From Limnochorda sp. L945t (GTDB lineage: Bacteria; Bacillota; Limnochordia; Limnochordales; Geochordaceae), in the NCBI RefSeq assembly GCF_035593305.1, contig NZ_CP141615.1, positions 1,736,001-1,800,000 of the forward strand: 64,000 nucleotides of DNA, given 5' to 3'. The position numbers and the translations under genes are program-made. The notes beneath the pieces are model-generated. The model had not been told where the DNA came from. It made no database searches and saw nothing but the letters and a program-made list of their open reading frames with translations. This document shows, piece by piece, positions 33,628 to 42,407 of this stretch (within the stretch, counting starts at the first letter, position 1; each line of letters begins with the position of its first letter).

Positions 33628-35390
33628 CGGGCGCGGAGGACGCCTCGCCCCGCACGGAACTGACGGACCTGATCCGGGCCGTCCAGAGGGAGTCCGGCCG
33701 CCAGATGCGGCTGCAAAAAGGTACCATCGGCCGCGTGGGGCGACAGGCGGCCCGGGTCCTCTCGCTCACCCACTCGCTGCGCCCGGAACCACTGGATCGG
33801 GTCTGCCCCAGCGTGGAGGAAAACCTCGACTACCTCAAGTGCACCCTGGGAGACAGCGACGACGTGGTCTTCCGCCGCTTCCGGGTAGGAGGGCGCAGCG
33901 GCTTGCAGGCCGCCCTCGTCTACCTGGACGGCCTGGTCGACCGGGCCAGCGTCAACCGCCACGTGCTCGAACCCGTCATGGTACGCCCCTCGACCATGGC
34001 GGTGCTCGATCGGCCGCTGGACGTCTCCTTCTACCGGCAGATCGTGCTCGACGCGCTCCTCTCGTCGTCGGAGGTGATGGTCTCCCCCTCCATGACCCGG
34101 GCGCTCGACCAGCTCCTGGCGGGCGAGGCCCTGTTGTTCTTGGAAGGCGTACCGGAGGCCCTCATCATCGGGGCACGGGGATGGGCAGACCGGGGGATCG
34201 AGGAACCCATCGGAGAAGCCGTCATCCGGGGCCCCCGGGACGGCTTCGGCGAAACCCTCCGGAAAAACACGGCGCTCATCCGCCGGCGCATCCGGGATCC
34301 GTCGCTGCGCGTGCAGTCGCTACGCGTCGGCCGGCGCAGCCGCACCGACGTCTGCATCGTCTATCTGGAGGGGGTGGCCAACAACCGGCTCGTGGGCGAA
34401 CTCCAGGAACGGCTGCAGCAGATCGACGTCGACGCCGTCCTGGAGTCGGGCACCATCGAACAGCTGATCGAGTCGCATCCCTGGTCGCCCTTTCCGCAGC
34501 TCCAGACCACCGAACGTCCCGACCGGGTAGCCTCCGCGGTCCTGGAAGGGCGGGTCGCCGTCCTGGTGGACGGCACGCCCATGGCGCTCATCCTGCCCGC
34601 CACCTTCACGGTCTTCTACCAGACGCCGGAGGACTACTACGAGCGGTTCCTGGTGGCGACCCTGGTGCGCGGCATCCGGCTGCTGGCCTTGTTCGCCTCG
34701 CTCACGTTCACCGCGCTGTACGTGGCCCTGGTGGGCTTCCACGCCGAGATGCTCCCGACCAGTTTCGCCGTGGCGCTCGCAGGAGCCCGGGCCTCCGTGC
34801 CTTTCCCCGTCGCCGTCGACGCCCTCCTGCTGGAGGTCACCATGGAAGTGGTGCGCGAAGCCAGCGTACGTTTACCCCGGCCCATCGGCCCGACCATCGG
34901 CATCGTCGGCACCCTGGTGATCGGCCAGGCCCTCACCCAGGCCGGCATCGTGAGCCCGGTCCTGGTCATCGTCGTGGCGGCGACGACCATTGCCTCCTTT
35001 GCCCTCCCGAGCTACAGCGCCGCGATCGCGTACCGGATCCTCAAGTTCCCGGTGATCCTGGCGGCGGCGGTGCTCGGGTTGTACGGCATCATGGCCGTTC
35101 TCATCGTCATCCTCATCCACCTGAGCGCCATGGAGACCTTCGGCGTGCCGTACCTGGCGCCCGCGGCCCCGCTGCGCTTCTCGGATCTGAAGGATACGGT
35201 CGTGCGGAGCCCGCTTTGGGCCATGCGTCGCAGGCCGGAGATGCTCCAACCCAGGCAGGCGCACCGGATGGCCGAGCAGCTACCCCGCCACCAGCCGAGC
35301 CGTCCTGCCGTCGAAACAGAGCGGCAGGGCACGACACCCGGGCCGGTGCGACTACAGGACGGGCAGGGCCACGACGGAGGTGAACGCTAG
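33624..35390 (+). CDS. Spore germination receptor subunit GerA
   Basis: 588 residues. The N-terminal soluble domain (about 1-290) includes SVEENLDYLKCTLGDSDDVVFRRF and the family signature RVGRRSRTDVCIVYLEGVANNRLV. A membrane domain of 5-6 helices follows, from LARLALFASLTF-like segments to MAVLIVILIHLSAM, with the conserved RLPRPIGPTIGIVGTLVIGQA and YSAAIAYRILKFPVI. A polar C-terminal extension of about 60 residues rich in Q, H and R is longer than usual. It senses germinants together with GerB and GerC. It overlaps the small gene upstream and is followed directly by gerC. Confidence 0.93.
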   Translation: MTGAEDASPRTELTDLIRAVQRESGRQMRLQKGTIGRVGRQAARVLSLTHSLRPEPLDRVCPSVEENLDYLKCTLGDSDDVVFRRFRVGGRSGLQAALVYLDGLVDRASVNRHVLEPVMVRPSTMAVLDRPLDVSFYRQIVLDALLSSSEVMVSPSMTRALDQLLAGEALLFLEGVPEALIIGARGWADRGIEEPIGEAVIRGPRDGFGETLRKNTALIRRRIRDPSLRVQSLRVGRRSRTDVCIVYLEGVANNRLVGELQERLQQIDVDAVLESGTIEQLIESHPWSPFPQLQTTERPDRVASAVLEGRVAVLVDGTPMALILPATFTVFYQTPEDYYERFLVATLVRGIRLLALFASLTFTALYVALVGFHAEMLPTSFAVALAGARASVPFPVAVDALLLEVTMEVVREASVRLPRPIGPTIGIVGTLVIGQALTQAGIVSPVLVIVVAATTIASFALPSYSAAIAYRILKFPVILAAAVLGLYGIMAVLIVILIHLSAMETFGVPYLAPAAPLRFSDLKDTVVRSPLWAMRRRPEMLQPRQAHRMAEQLPRHQPSRPAVETERQGTTPGPVRLQDGQGHDGGER

Positions 35391-35391
35391 G

Positions 35392-36528
35392 ATGCCCCGG
35401 CACATCGGGGTCGTGGCCGGCGTCGCCTTGCTGGCCGTCCTGGCCGGCGGCTGCTGGGATCGCGAGGAGATCAACCAGCGCACCCTGGTGCTCGCCCTCG
35501 GCCTGGACCGGGGCCCCCGGCCCGGCATGTACACGGTGAGCGCCCAGATCGCCGTACCCGGGGGCATCCCTCTGGGGTTAGGAGGAGGGGCAACGGGTGC
35601 GGGCGGCCAGGCCAAGCCCCCGGCCATGGTGATAGCGTCCACCGGCCATACGGTCGAGGAGGCGCTGTTTCACCTGACCCGCCGCGTCGAGTGGCCGATG
35701 TTCCTCGGCCACCTCCGTCTGGTCGCCATTTCCGAGGAAATCGCCCGGCAGGGGGTCCGCCCGATCCTGGACACACTGCGTCGCGATCCGCAAGTGCGCC
35801 GCCTGGTGTGGTTGGTGGTCACGCAGGGGCAGGCTCGCCGGTTGCTCGAGGCCCGTTCCCCCTTGGAGCGGGTGGCGGTCTTCTTCGTCGCCAACATGCT
35901 CGAGACGCTCACCCGCGCCGGCAACATGGCGCGCATCGACCTGGGAGAGTTCGGGGTGCGGCTTGCCAATCCCGGCGAGGATCCCACGGCGCCCCTGCTG
36001 CGGGTCAGGGGAAGCGACGTGCAATGGCGTGGCATTGCGGTGTTTAGCGAGGACCGGATGGTGGGCACGCTGGATCCCAGGGAAACGCACCTCGCCCTGA
36101 GCCTCCGCTCGGGGGGCCCCGACCGCACGGAGATGGAGCTGATGGTGCAGGGCAGCCGGGTGCGGTTGCGCAACTTCAACCGGCAGACCCGTATCCGGCC
36201 GGTGCCCCAAAGGGGGCAGCCCCGCGTGTCGGTACGCGTGCAGTACGAAGCCAACGTGGCGGAGGTCGAAGGACCGCTCCAGATGTCCCGCCCTGAGGTG
36301 CTGCATCAGATCGAGCGGATCGCCGCGTCCGACCAGCGGGCACGGCTGCACCAGGCGCTGCGTCACCTTCAGCGGCTGGGAGCCGATCCCTTGGGCTACG
36401 GGGAGCAATTCCGTGCCTTCGCCCCGCAGGCATGGAAGCAGATCGAAGGGACGGACTACTTCCGCACCCTGCCCGTGGACATCCAGGTCCGCGTGGCCAT
36501 TCGCCGGGTTGGGATGGTGCAGAAGTGA
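35392..36528 (+). CDS. Spore germination lipoprotein GerC
   Basis: 378 residues. Lipoprotein signal with lipobox LAGGC (Cys at residue 21), followed by the family start CWDREEINQRTLVLALGLDRG. Middle GHTVEEALFHLTRRVEWPMFLGHLRLVAIS and the C-terminal Ger(x)C domain around PDVQVRVAIRR-type sequence are as expected. It is lipid-anchored at the outer face of the spore inner membrane, the third subunit of the receptor. ATG 35392 is chosen since GGAGG lies 11 bases upstream; GTG 35380 sits on that site. It ends in a GTGA overlap with the next gene. Confidence 0.92.
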   Translation: MPRHIGVVAGVALLAVLAGGCWDREEINQRTLVLALGLDRGPRPGMYTVSAQIAVPGGIPLGLGGGATGAGGQAKPPAMVIASTGHTVEEALFHLTRRVEWPMFLGHLRLVAISEEIARQGVRPILDTLRRDPQVRRLVWLVVTQGQARRLLEARSPLERVAVFFVANMLETLTRAGNMARIDLGEFGVRLANPGEDPTAPLLRVRGSDVQWRGIAVFSEDRMVGTLDPRETHLALSLRSGGPDRTEMELMVQGSRVRLRNFNRQTRIRPVPQRGQPRVSVRVQYEANVAEVEGPLQMSRPEVLHQIERIAASDQRARLHQALRHLQRLGADPLGYGEQFRAFAPQAWKQIEGTDYFRTLPVDIQVRVAIRRVGMVQK

Positions 36529-37109
36529 GCCTCACCAGGGAACAGCAGGACGAGATCCAGCGGATCGTGACCCAACAGATCAACGACGTGCTCAAGCGCC
36601 GGCTGCTGCGGGCGCCCGTGCAGCCCGTCACCCCTCAGCCCCTCGTTCCCCCGGGCGGCGGCGCCCGCCGCGAGGCGCAGCAGGGCGGCATCCTGGGACC
36701 GGCCGCTCCGGGCTCGGCCCCGGCCTCGACGAATCCCGGCGTCAACTGGTGGGCCGCGCCACAGGGCGCAGGGCAGCCGAGTGCGCAACAGCACGGCAGC
36801 GGCGATCCATCACAGCCCCAGAGTGCAGGCCCGGAGCAGCAGGCGGCCCCGGGTCCGGCCCAGCCCGGGCAGACCGGAGCACAGGGCCACGCCGTGGGCA
36901 GCGCGGCGGCGGCCTTCGACAACGCCTCTGCCGGCGCCGTGGCGGCGGCTGTGGCACAGGCGCTCGTCGAGGCTCAGACCACGCTGACCATGCAGCTCAA
37001 GGCGACCCTCGTGCGCCTCAAGGACGTCGTGACGGAGGCCCAGGAACTCTCCCGGCGGATGGAACGCCTGCTCGGCGAGGCCCCCGCCTCCGACGAACCC
37101 TCCGGCTGA
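36525..37109 (+). CDS. Hypothetical protein, end of the germination operon
   Basis: 194 residues, not recognised. GTG 36525 overlaps the gerC stop, so it is coupled to it. An N-terminal helix (LTREQQDEIQRIVTQQINDVLKRRLL) is followed by about 110 residues rich in Pro, Gln, Gly and Ala, probably disordered. An amphipathic C-terminal helix follows (AVAAAVAQALVEAQTTLTMQLK and on to LSRRMERLLGE), a likely coiled coil. No signal peptide or membrane helix. Its position suggests a cytosolic or forespore partner of the germination receptor; this is inference only. Confidence 0.75.
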   Translation: MSLTREQQDEIQRIVTQQINDVLKRRLLRAPVQPVTPQPLVPPGGGARREAQQGGILGPAAPGSAPASTNPGVNWWAAPQGAGQPSAQQHGSGDPSQPQSAGPEQQAAPGPAQPGQTGAQGHAVGSAAAAFDNASAGAVAAAVAQALVEAQTTLTMQLKATLVRLKDVVTEAQELSRRMERLLGEAPASDEPSG

Positions 37110-37115
37110 CCCTGG

Positions 37116-37140
37116 GCCGGCGGGGAACGCGCCCGCCGGC
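37116..37140 (+). terminator. Hairpin after the germination operon
   Basis: Nine-base stem GCCGGCGGG / CCCGCCGGC with a 7-base loop, just after the stop at 37109 and before the convergent gene ending at 37182. There is no T-run, so function is uncertain. Confidence 0.3.
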
Positions 37141-37181
37141 ACCGCGGGCGGCCTCTCAGAGCGTGATACCGGTCGATGGGC

Positions 37182-38507
37182 TCACCCACTCGCCCCTTCT
37201 CTGCGCCTCCACCGAAAGGGAAGCCGTCCCGCCACGACTCCCGGTAGCCACGAGTACCCCAGCTTCCAGGCGACCAGGCCGCACCCCGCGGCCAGCAGCA
37301 CCGCTCCCGCGGTCGCCCACCCCCCGTCGGCCCGGGCAATCCCGTATTCCATGAGGACGACCCCGGCGTTGGTGAGCCAGAAGGCGAGGCGGCCCGGCCG
37401 CGGCGCGTAGAGGTCGGGCAGCCGGGAGATCTGCAGTACGTCCGGGATGAAGGCCCTGTAATACCACATGAGGAACGGGGTCACCTTGTACAGTTGCCCC
37501 AGGATAGCCTGCACCACCCACCCGGCCAGGAACAGCGCCGCCGCCAGCACCCCAAGCCGTTCCCCGTGCTCTGGGCCCACGAGTCCCGCGGCCCATCCCA
37601 GGCCCATGGTGGCCAGCACCAGCGTGTAGCCCATCACGGCCCACCAGTGCGACACGTTGAGGTCAGGTGCCCGGCGCCGGCGGTGCTGCAAGAGCCGGGC
37701 AAGCTCCCACACGTACAGGGCGCCCGCCGGGGCGATCAGTGCGGCCGCCAGACGCAGCGCCCACCCGCAGCGACCCAGGGCGCCCGCTACGGCGAGGAGG
37801 ACCGCCCCGGTCACCAGGGCCACGACGGCAACCCCCCGCGGCTGGCTTGCGATGCGGGCGCCGTGCACGATGGGCACGAGGCGATACGACACCCCCACCA
37901 CCATCAGGGCGAACCATCCCCCCAGGCCCAGGGCGAGGTGGACGACCAGACCTCGGTGCCCCGCCCACAGCCCGGGCCACAACGGGTAACGCATGGAAAG
38001 CGCCAGCACGAGCCCCCACGTGGTCACCAGCCCGAAGTTCACCGTCGCCAGCGCCATGGCCAGGGCGTGCACCCACTGCGGCCGGCCCTGGCGGGAGCCC
38101 GTTGGTCCGGTGCGGCGGCGGAGCCGCCCGGCCGTGCGGAGCATGATCGCCACGTACACCCAGGCGGCCGCCGTGACCAGGCTTCCACCCCAGGCCAGGA
38201 GGACCAGGGAGCCGTACCAGAAGCCGGCGACGAGGGAGCCGGTGCCGGCGAGGTAGATCCCGAGTTGCCACGGGATGACCCGTTCTCCCCACAACCGGGC
38301 GCCGAGGAGGGCCGACGACATCTGGTACGCCGCGCCGACGATGGCGGTCGAGCCGACCCCCAGAGTGAGCGAGTGCACGGCCGCAAACACGCGGGTGGTC
38401 ATGTGGAGGCCTCCGGCGAGACGTCCGGCCACGAGCACCAGGAGCAGCGCCGCCACGGGTAGTCCCACGGCCACGGCGAGCCACACCCACGCTTCGCCCA
38501 CGGTCAT
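37182..38507 (-). CDS. Polytopic membrane protein resembling heme-copper oxidase subunit I / NnrS
   Basis: 441 residues with about 12 hydrophobic helices. Histidines are placed in or beside helices as in heme-binding members of the heme-copper oxidase and NnrS groups: RVFAAVHSLTLGVGSTAIVGAAYQM, GHRGLVVHLALGLGGWFALMVVGVSYRLVPI, LNVSHWWAVMGYT and LYKVTPFLMWYY. The copper ligands of true oxidases are not evident. A heme-linked respiratory or nitric-oxide-stress role is plausible but unproven. It is a single gene, convergent with the germination operon and with a separate terminator upstream. Confidence 0.6.
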   Translation of the reverse strand: MTVGEAWVWLAVAVGLPVAALLLVLVAGRLAGGLHMTTRVFAAVHSLTLGVGSTAIVGAAYQMSSALLGARLWGERVIPWQLGIYLAGTGSLVAGFWYGSLVLLAWGGSLVTAAAWVYVAIMLRTAGRLRRRTGPTGSRQGRPQWVHALAMALATVNFGLVTTWGLVLALSMRYPLWPGLWAGHRGLVVHLALGLGGWFALMVVGVSYRLVPIVHGARIASQPRGVAVVALVTGAVLLAVAGALGRCGWALRLAAALIAPAGALYVWELARLLQHRRRRAPDLNVSHWWAVMGYTLVLATMGLGWAAGLVGPEHGERLGVLAAALFLAGWVVQAILGQLYKVTPFLMWYYRAFIPDVLQISRLPDLYAPRPGRLAFWLTNAGVVLMEYGIARADGGWATAGAVLLAAGCGLVAWKLGYSWLPGVVAGRLPFRWRRREGASG

Positions 38508-38627
38508 GACCAGCGGACCGCCGCCCGTTCCCGCCAGCGCAGGCTCGGCTTCCTCCCTGGGCTCGAATTCTGGTCCGGATCTACCTGTCAGCAGAGATCA
38601 CCGGAAAGAGCATACGCCATCGTGTGC

Positions 38628-38654
38628 AAAAAAGGGGCGGCTCCCACCGCCCCT
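38628..38654 (-). terminator. Rho-independent terminator of the small lipoprotein gene
   Basis: On the minus strand, stem AGGGGCGG / CCGCCCCT with a 6-base loop followed by six T. It lies 81 bases downstream of the stop of the gene at 38735-38980. Confidence 0.82.
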
Positions 38655-38734
38655 CACGCCACGCGTGACCCGGCGCCTCATCTTGGGCGAAGCGCGCTGG
38701 CCGGCAGGAGCCGCCTGGTGAGGCCCGCCGCTCG

Positions 38735-38980
38735 TTACTGCCCGGGAGCCGAAGGAGCGGCGGGCGGGCTCTGGGGAGCTTCCGGGGAAGCCGGAGCGCT
38801 GGGTGCGCCGCCACCCTGCGGAGCCTGCGCGCCCGGCGCCGTCGTCGACGGCGACGCGCCTCCCTCGGGGCTCTGGCTGGCAGGCTGTCCCCCACCGCAA
38901 GCGGTCACGACGACCGCCAGCACCAGCATCATCACGGCTATCGCCGCAAGCCGCCGGCGCCTGGTGGATTCGAGACGCAT
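38735..38980 (-). CDS. Small lipoprotein with Pro/Ala/Gly/Ser-rich tail
   Basis: 81 residues. Basic N terminus, hydrophobic stretch IAVMMLVLAVVV and lipobox V-T-A-C (Cys 28), then about 53 residues of low-complexity G, S, P, A, Q. It is expected to be lipid-anchored outside the cell and unstructured. ATG 38980 has GGGGTGAG 7 bases upstream; ATG 38992 sits on that site. No homology-based role can be given. It has its own terminator. It is divergent from another exported protein at 39291, with about 310 bases between the two starts; within that gap two copies of a CGAGAGCGGG direct repeat (near 38995 and 39024) are the only pattern seen. Confidence 0.7.
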   Translation of the reverse strand: MRLESTRRRRLAAIAVMMLVLAVVVTACGGGQPASQSPEGGASPSTTAPGAQAPQGGGAPSAPASPEAPQSPPAAPSAPGQ

Positions 38981-39290
38981 TGGCCATCTCACCCCGCTCT
39001 CGCATCAGCCTCATGCTCACCTTAAGTCCCGCTCTCGACCCGTACCATGCCGGCCGCGTGGAACCTTCGTGGAAGCCCGAGGACGTCCATGGACCCGCGC
39101 GGCACCGCGCGACGACCTCGCCTCCACATGGCCTCCTCGCAACTTCCCCGGGGCGCGCATGGCGCCGGTACCGGGCCGCCGGGTATGGTGAGGGTGCCGG
39201 CCGGCCAAGCCCCGGCCAAGTCCCGGTGGAGAGAAGCTCGCAGCGTAAACCGGCGCTGCAAGAAGATACTCGAGGGGGTTGCGAGTCGAG

Positions 39291-39917
39291 ATGAACGTAC
39301 GCCGTAGCGGCCCGCGGTGGATGCGGTGGTTGGTGACGGGGATGGCCCTCAGCCTGATGGCGCTGCCCGCGGTACACGCCCAGCAGCCGCCTCCGTCCGG
39401 CCCCGCGCCCCAGGTCCCGGCTGAGCCTTCGCAGCCATCCCCGGCAGATCCCAGGGCCAGCGCCGTGGACCAGCTGAAAGTCGCCCTCGACCAGGTATCG
39501 GAAGAGAACATCAGCGGGAAATCCGACCGGGAACTGGGCCAGGTAGCCCAGAGCGTCGTCAACGTCCTCGAAGGATCTAGCGGCGAACACTTCAACGCCG
39601 AGGTGGCCAACCCCGGCGACGGCACCGGCGCGATCGTCTACCTGGAGCAGGTAACGGGCCGCAAGGCCAGCGATTTCCCGGAGGATCAGCTGGAAAGCAT
39701 GGCGACCTCCAGCGACCATCCTCCCGAGGTACAGGCGCTCGTGCACGTGTTGATGGCCGACTCGCTGCTGACCGGGGCGCCGGTGACTGCAGATACCGTC
39801 CTGCTGGCCGCGGACCACCTCAACGAGGCGCTCGGCCTCCTGGAAAGCGGGGCAACTACCGCCCCGGGCGCGAGCGGATCCGGCTCGAGCAGCACGGGAT
39901 CCGGGGGCAGCGGCTGA
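39291..39917 (+). CDS. Exported protein of unknown function upstream of a two-component system
   Basis: 208 residues. Signal peptide with basic start and hydrophobic core MRWLVTGMALSLMALPAVHA, probable cleavage after A-H-A. A Pro-rich linker of about 30 residues and a folded, mostly helical domain with regular acidic residues (around AVDQLKVALDQVSEENISGK and LVHVLMADSLLTGAPVTADTVLLAADHLNEALGLLES) follow, then a Gly/Ser tail. ATG 39291 is used, about 12 bases behind GAGGGGG. It ends 33 bases before the histidine kinase, so it may be an extracellular sensor partner or a target. Confidence 0.75.
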   Translation: MNVRRSGPRWMRWLVTGMALSLMALPAVHAQQPPPSGPAPQVPAEPSQPSPADPRASAVDQLKVALDQVSEENISGKSDRELGQVAQSVVNVLEGSSGEHFNAEVANPGDGTGAIVYLEQVTGRKASDFPEDQLESMATSSDHPPEVQALVHVLMADSLLTGAPVTADTVLLAADHLNEALGLLESGATTAPGASGSGSSSTGSGGSG

Positions 39918-39950
39918 GGTCGCCCGAATCGCAAAGGGCTTGCGCATGCG

Positions 39951-41726
39951 GTGAACGTGCGAAGACTTTTCGCCGCACACGCCCTCCCAGGCCGGCGCAC
40001 GGGAACCCCGACGGGTTCCCGTGCGCTATTTTCCGCGCGCCGCACGAGCCGGCTCCGTAGCCGCTTCCTGGTCTCCATCACGGGTTTCGCCGTCGTCATC
40101 GGCCTGGTGCTTGGGGCGGTCACGACCTACGTGGCGTCCCACCAGCTGCGCGTGCAGCTGGAGCGCCAGGGCGAGATCATGGTGGCGCAGCTCGCCCGTG
40201 ACACGCTCAAAGATCAGGAAGAGCCGGATCCCGACACCCGCCGCATCCGCATGCAGGTGCTCACCTACCGCCTGGCCGCCGACGCGGGCTACGCGCAGGT
40301 GGTGCTGGCGGGGCGGGTCATCTCGGAGTTCGTCGGCCAGGACCTATCCCGGCTCCCCGACCCTCCCTTCCCCGTGCGCGGGCTCACCATCCATGACGTG
40401 ACCGTGGGCACCAACGGCCGCGTTTACCGGTTCCTGGACTTCGTCCAGGCGCTGCCGGACCCACAGGCCCCGGAGGTGCCCCCGGGTTCGTCGGGGCCGA
40501 GTTACGTCCGAGTGGGCGTCCCCGTTGCCCCCATCGAGCAGTTCGCCGGGCGCCTGGTCGCAGTCATGGGCGCGGTCGTCCTCCTCTTCGCCTTGGGCGG
40601 AGGAGCGGTCGCCCTGGCCCTCTATCGGGGCGTGCTCGGGCCCCTCGACCGGCTGGTCGTCGCCGTGGAAAAGCTCCGGGCCGGCGACCTGGGGGCTCGC
40701 GCCCAGGTGAGAAGCGGCGACGAACTGCAGCTGGTGGCCGATGAGTTCAACCGGATGGCCGAGGCGCTGGCGGCCCGAGACCGGCGGCTGCAGCGGATGA
40801 ACCGGGACCTGGCCGAGGCCAACGAGGCCAAGTCGCAGTTCCTGGCGATCATGGGGCATGAGTGGAAGACGCCGCTGCACAGCATTCGCGGGTACTGCCA
40901 GCTGCTGCTCGAAAGGCTCGACGGTCCTCTCAACCCGGAGCAGGTGCAGGACGTCGAGACCATCCTCGAAGCGGCCACGCACCTCATGGACCTGGTGGAC
41001 AACCTGCTCCACTTCAACGCCGCGGCAGAAGAGACAGAGGTAACCCGGCCGGAACCCGTCGATCTGGCCACCCTCACCCGCCAGGCGTGGAACCACCTGC
41101 GGCCGTTCACGAGGGCGAAGCAGCTGGAGTTTGCCTTCGAAGTGCCCCAGCCGCTGGTGGTCATGGGCAATCCGCTCCAGGTCCGCCAGGTCATCATCAA
41201 CCTGCTCGGCAACGCGGTGAAGTACACCCCGGCCGGGCGCATCACCGTCCGCGGCGGTCATCACCAGGGCACTCGCCCCGAGGTCGTCTGGCAGGTGGAG
41301 GATACTGGCATCGGCATCGACCCGGCTCAGCAGCCGCACATCTTCGAACCCTTTCATCGAGGAGGGGGGCGCAAGCCAGGGGTCGAGGGCCTGGGCCTGG
41401 GTCTGACCGTCGTGCGGCGGTTCGTCGAGGCGCACGGAGGGCGCATCGAGGTGCACAGCCGCCCCGGGGAGGGGAGCCGGTTCACCGTCTACTGGCCGGC
41501 GCCTGCCTCGGAGGAGGTGTGGGACGAGCGTGACGCGCATCTTGCTGGCCGAGGACGACGAGAGCTCGGCGCGCCTGTTGGAGAAGTACCTGACGGCCAG
41601 GGGTTACCGGGTGGTGCGGGCCGAGGACGGCCGGATGGCCTTGCAGCGCTTTCTCGAAGTGGAACCCGACCTGGTCCTCCTCGACGTGCGGATGCCGGAG
41701 ATGGACGGCTGGACGGTGCTGAGTGA
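39951..41726 (+). CDS. Membrane sensor histidine kinase
   Basis: 591 residues. TM1 (about 41-63), an extracellular sensor of about 120 residues, TM2 (about 196-220), HAMP (LDRLVVAVEKLRAGDLGARA), a short coiled coil, then the dimerisation/phosphoacceptor segment FLAIMGHEWKTPLHSIRGY. The H-box reads G-H-E-W-K-T-P rather than S-H-E-L-R-T-P. The ATPase domain has NLLGNAVKYTPAG, VEDTGIGID, GLGLGLTVVRRFVEAHGG. The frame continues about 70 residues past the last ATPase strand (FTVYWPA), overlapping the response regulator by 197 bases; this tail is probably non-functional or the result of a lost stop. Start GTG 39951. Confidence 0.88.
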   Translation: MNVRRLFAAHALPGRRTGTPTGSRALFSARRTSRLRSRFLVSITGFAVVIGLVLGAVTTYVASHQLRVQLERQGEIMVAQLARDTLKDQEEPDPDTRRIRMQVLTYRLAADAGYAQVVLAGRVISEFVGQDLSRLPDPPFPVRGLTIHDVTVGTNGRVYRFLDFVQALPDPQAPEVPPGSSGPSYVRVGVPVAPIEQFAGRLVAVMGAVVLLFALGGGAVALALYRGVLGPLDRLVVAVEKLRAGDLGARAQVRSGDELQLVADEFNRMAEALAARDRRLQRMNRDLAEANEAKSQFLAIMGHEWKTPLHSIRGYCQLLLERLDGPLNPEQVQDVETILEAATHLMDLVDNLLHFNAAAEETEVTRPEPVDLATLTRQAWNHLRPFTRAKQLEFAFEVPQPLVVMGNPLQVRQVIINLLGNAVKYTPAGRITVRGGHHQGTRPEVVWQVEDTGIGIDPAQQPHIFEPFHRGGGRKPGVEGLGLGLTVVRRFVEAHGGRIEVHSRPGEGSRFTVYWPAPASEEVWDERDAHLAGRGRRELGAPVGEVPDGQGLPGGAGRGRPDGLAALSRSGTRPGPPRRADAGDGRLDGAE

Positions 41727-42396
41727 GATCCGGTCGTTGAGCAACGTGCCCATCATCATGGTGACCGTGCACAACCAGACGACCGACAAGGTGCGCGGGC
41801 TCACGGGCGGGGCGGACGACTACGTCACCAAGCCGTTCGACCTGCCGGAGCTCGCCGCCCGTATCGAGGCGGTCATCCGCCGCCACCAGGGTGCCCCGCA
41901 GCCGGCCGGTGCCGCCGCAGGCGGGAGCACGGCAGCAGCCGGCGGGGCGGGGTCGCCCGCCGCGCTCCAGGAGGCGACCCCGGCGGCCGCCACGGAGGAG
42001 CGCCGGTGGCAGGCCGGCTCCCTCGTGGTCGACGACCGGCGCAAGGAGGTCTGGGTGCGCGGGCGGCGGCTCCATCTCTCCCGCAAGGAGTACGAGGTGC
42101 TCTCCCTGCTCGTGCAGGAGCCCGGGCGCGTCTACTCGACCGAGGAGATCGTGCAGCGGGCGTGGCCCGAGCGGAGCGACGCCACGGCCGAAGACGTGAA
42201 GAAGTACGTCTACTTGCTGCGGAGCAAGATCGAGGCCCACCCCGAGCGGCCGGTCATCATCGAAACCGTACGGGGCTTCGGCTACCGAGTGGCACCCGAT
42301 ACCGCTCCGGACCCGCCACCGGCGTCTGGCGAAGCTCCCGGGGGGCCAGCTCCAGACCGCGCGGACGAGCAGGCCACGGACAGCGCCAGGCGTTGA
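41530..42396 (+). CDS. OmpR/PhoB-family response regulator
   Basis: 288 residues. Receiver domain with acidic pocket AEDDES, phosphoacceptor D52 in LVLLDVRMPEMDGW, and KPFDLPEL with the conserved Lys. A linker of about 45 residues rich in Ala/Gly/Pro is followed by a winged-helix DNA-binding domain (LHLSRKEYEVLSLLVQEPGRVYSTEEIV, ETVRGFGYRV). The C-terminal tail is polar. It overlaps the kinase gene by 197 bases and is certainly co-transcribed with it. Targets are unknown; the exported protein upstream is a candidate. Confidence 0.93.
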   Translation: MTRILLAEDDESSARLLEKYLTARGYRVVRAEDGRMALQRFLEVEPDLVLLDVRMPEMDGWTVLSEIRSLSNVPIIMVTVHNQTTDKVRGLTGGADDYVTKPFDLPELAARIEAVIRRHQGAPQPAGAAAGGSTAAAGGAGSPAALQEATPAAATEERRWQAGSLVVDDRRKEVWVRGRRLHLSRKEYEVLSLLVQEPGRVYSTEEIVQRAWPERSDATAEDVKKYVYLLRSKIEAHPERPVIIETVRGFGYRVAPDTAPDPPPASGEAPGGPAPDRADEQATDSARR

Positions 42397-42407
42397 ACAC
42401 CGGTCGT

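Noticed and set aside
38598..39980. 460-codon minus-strand frame covering two small exported genes
   Set aside because: Low-complexity translation; real signal peptides, lipobox and ribosome sites belong to the shorter genes at 38735 and 39291.
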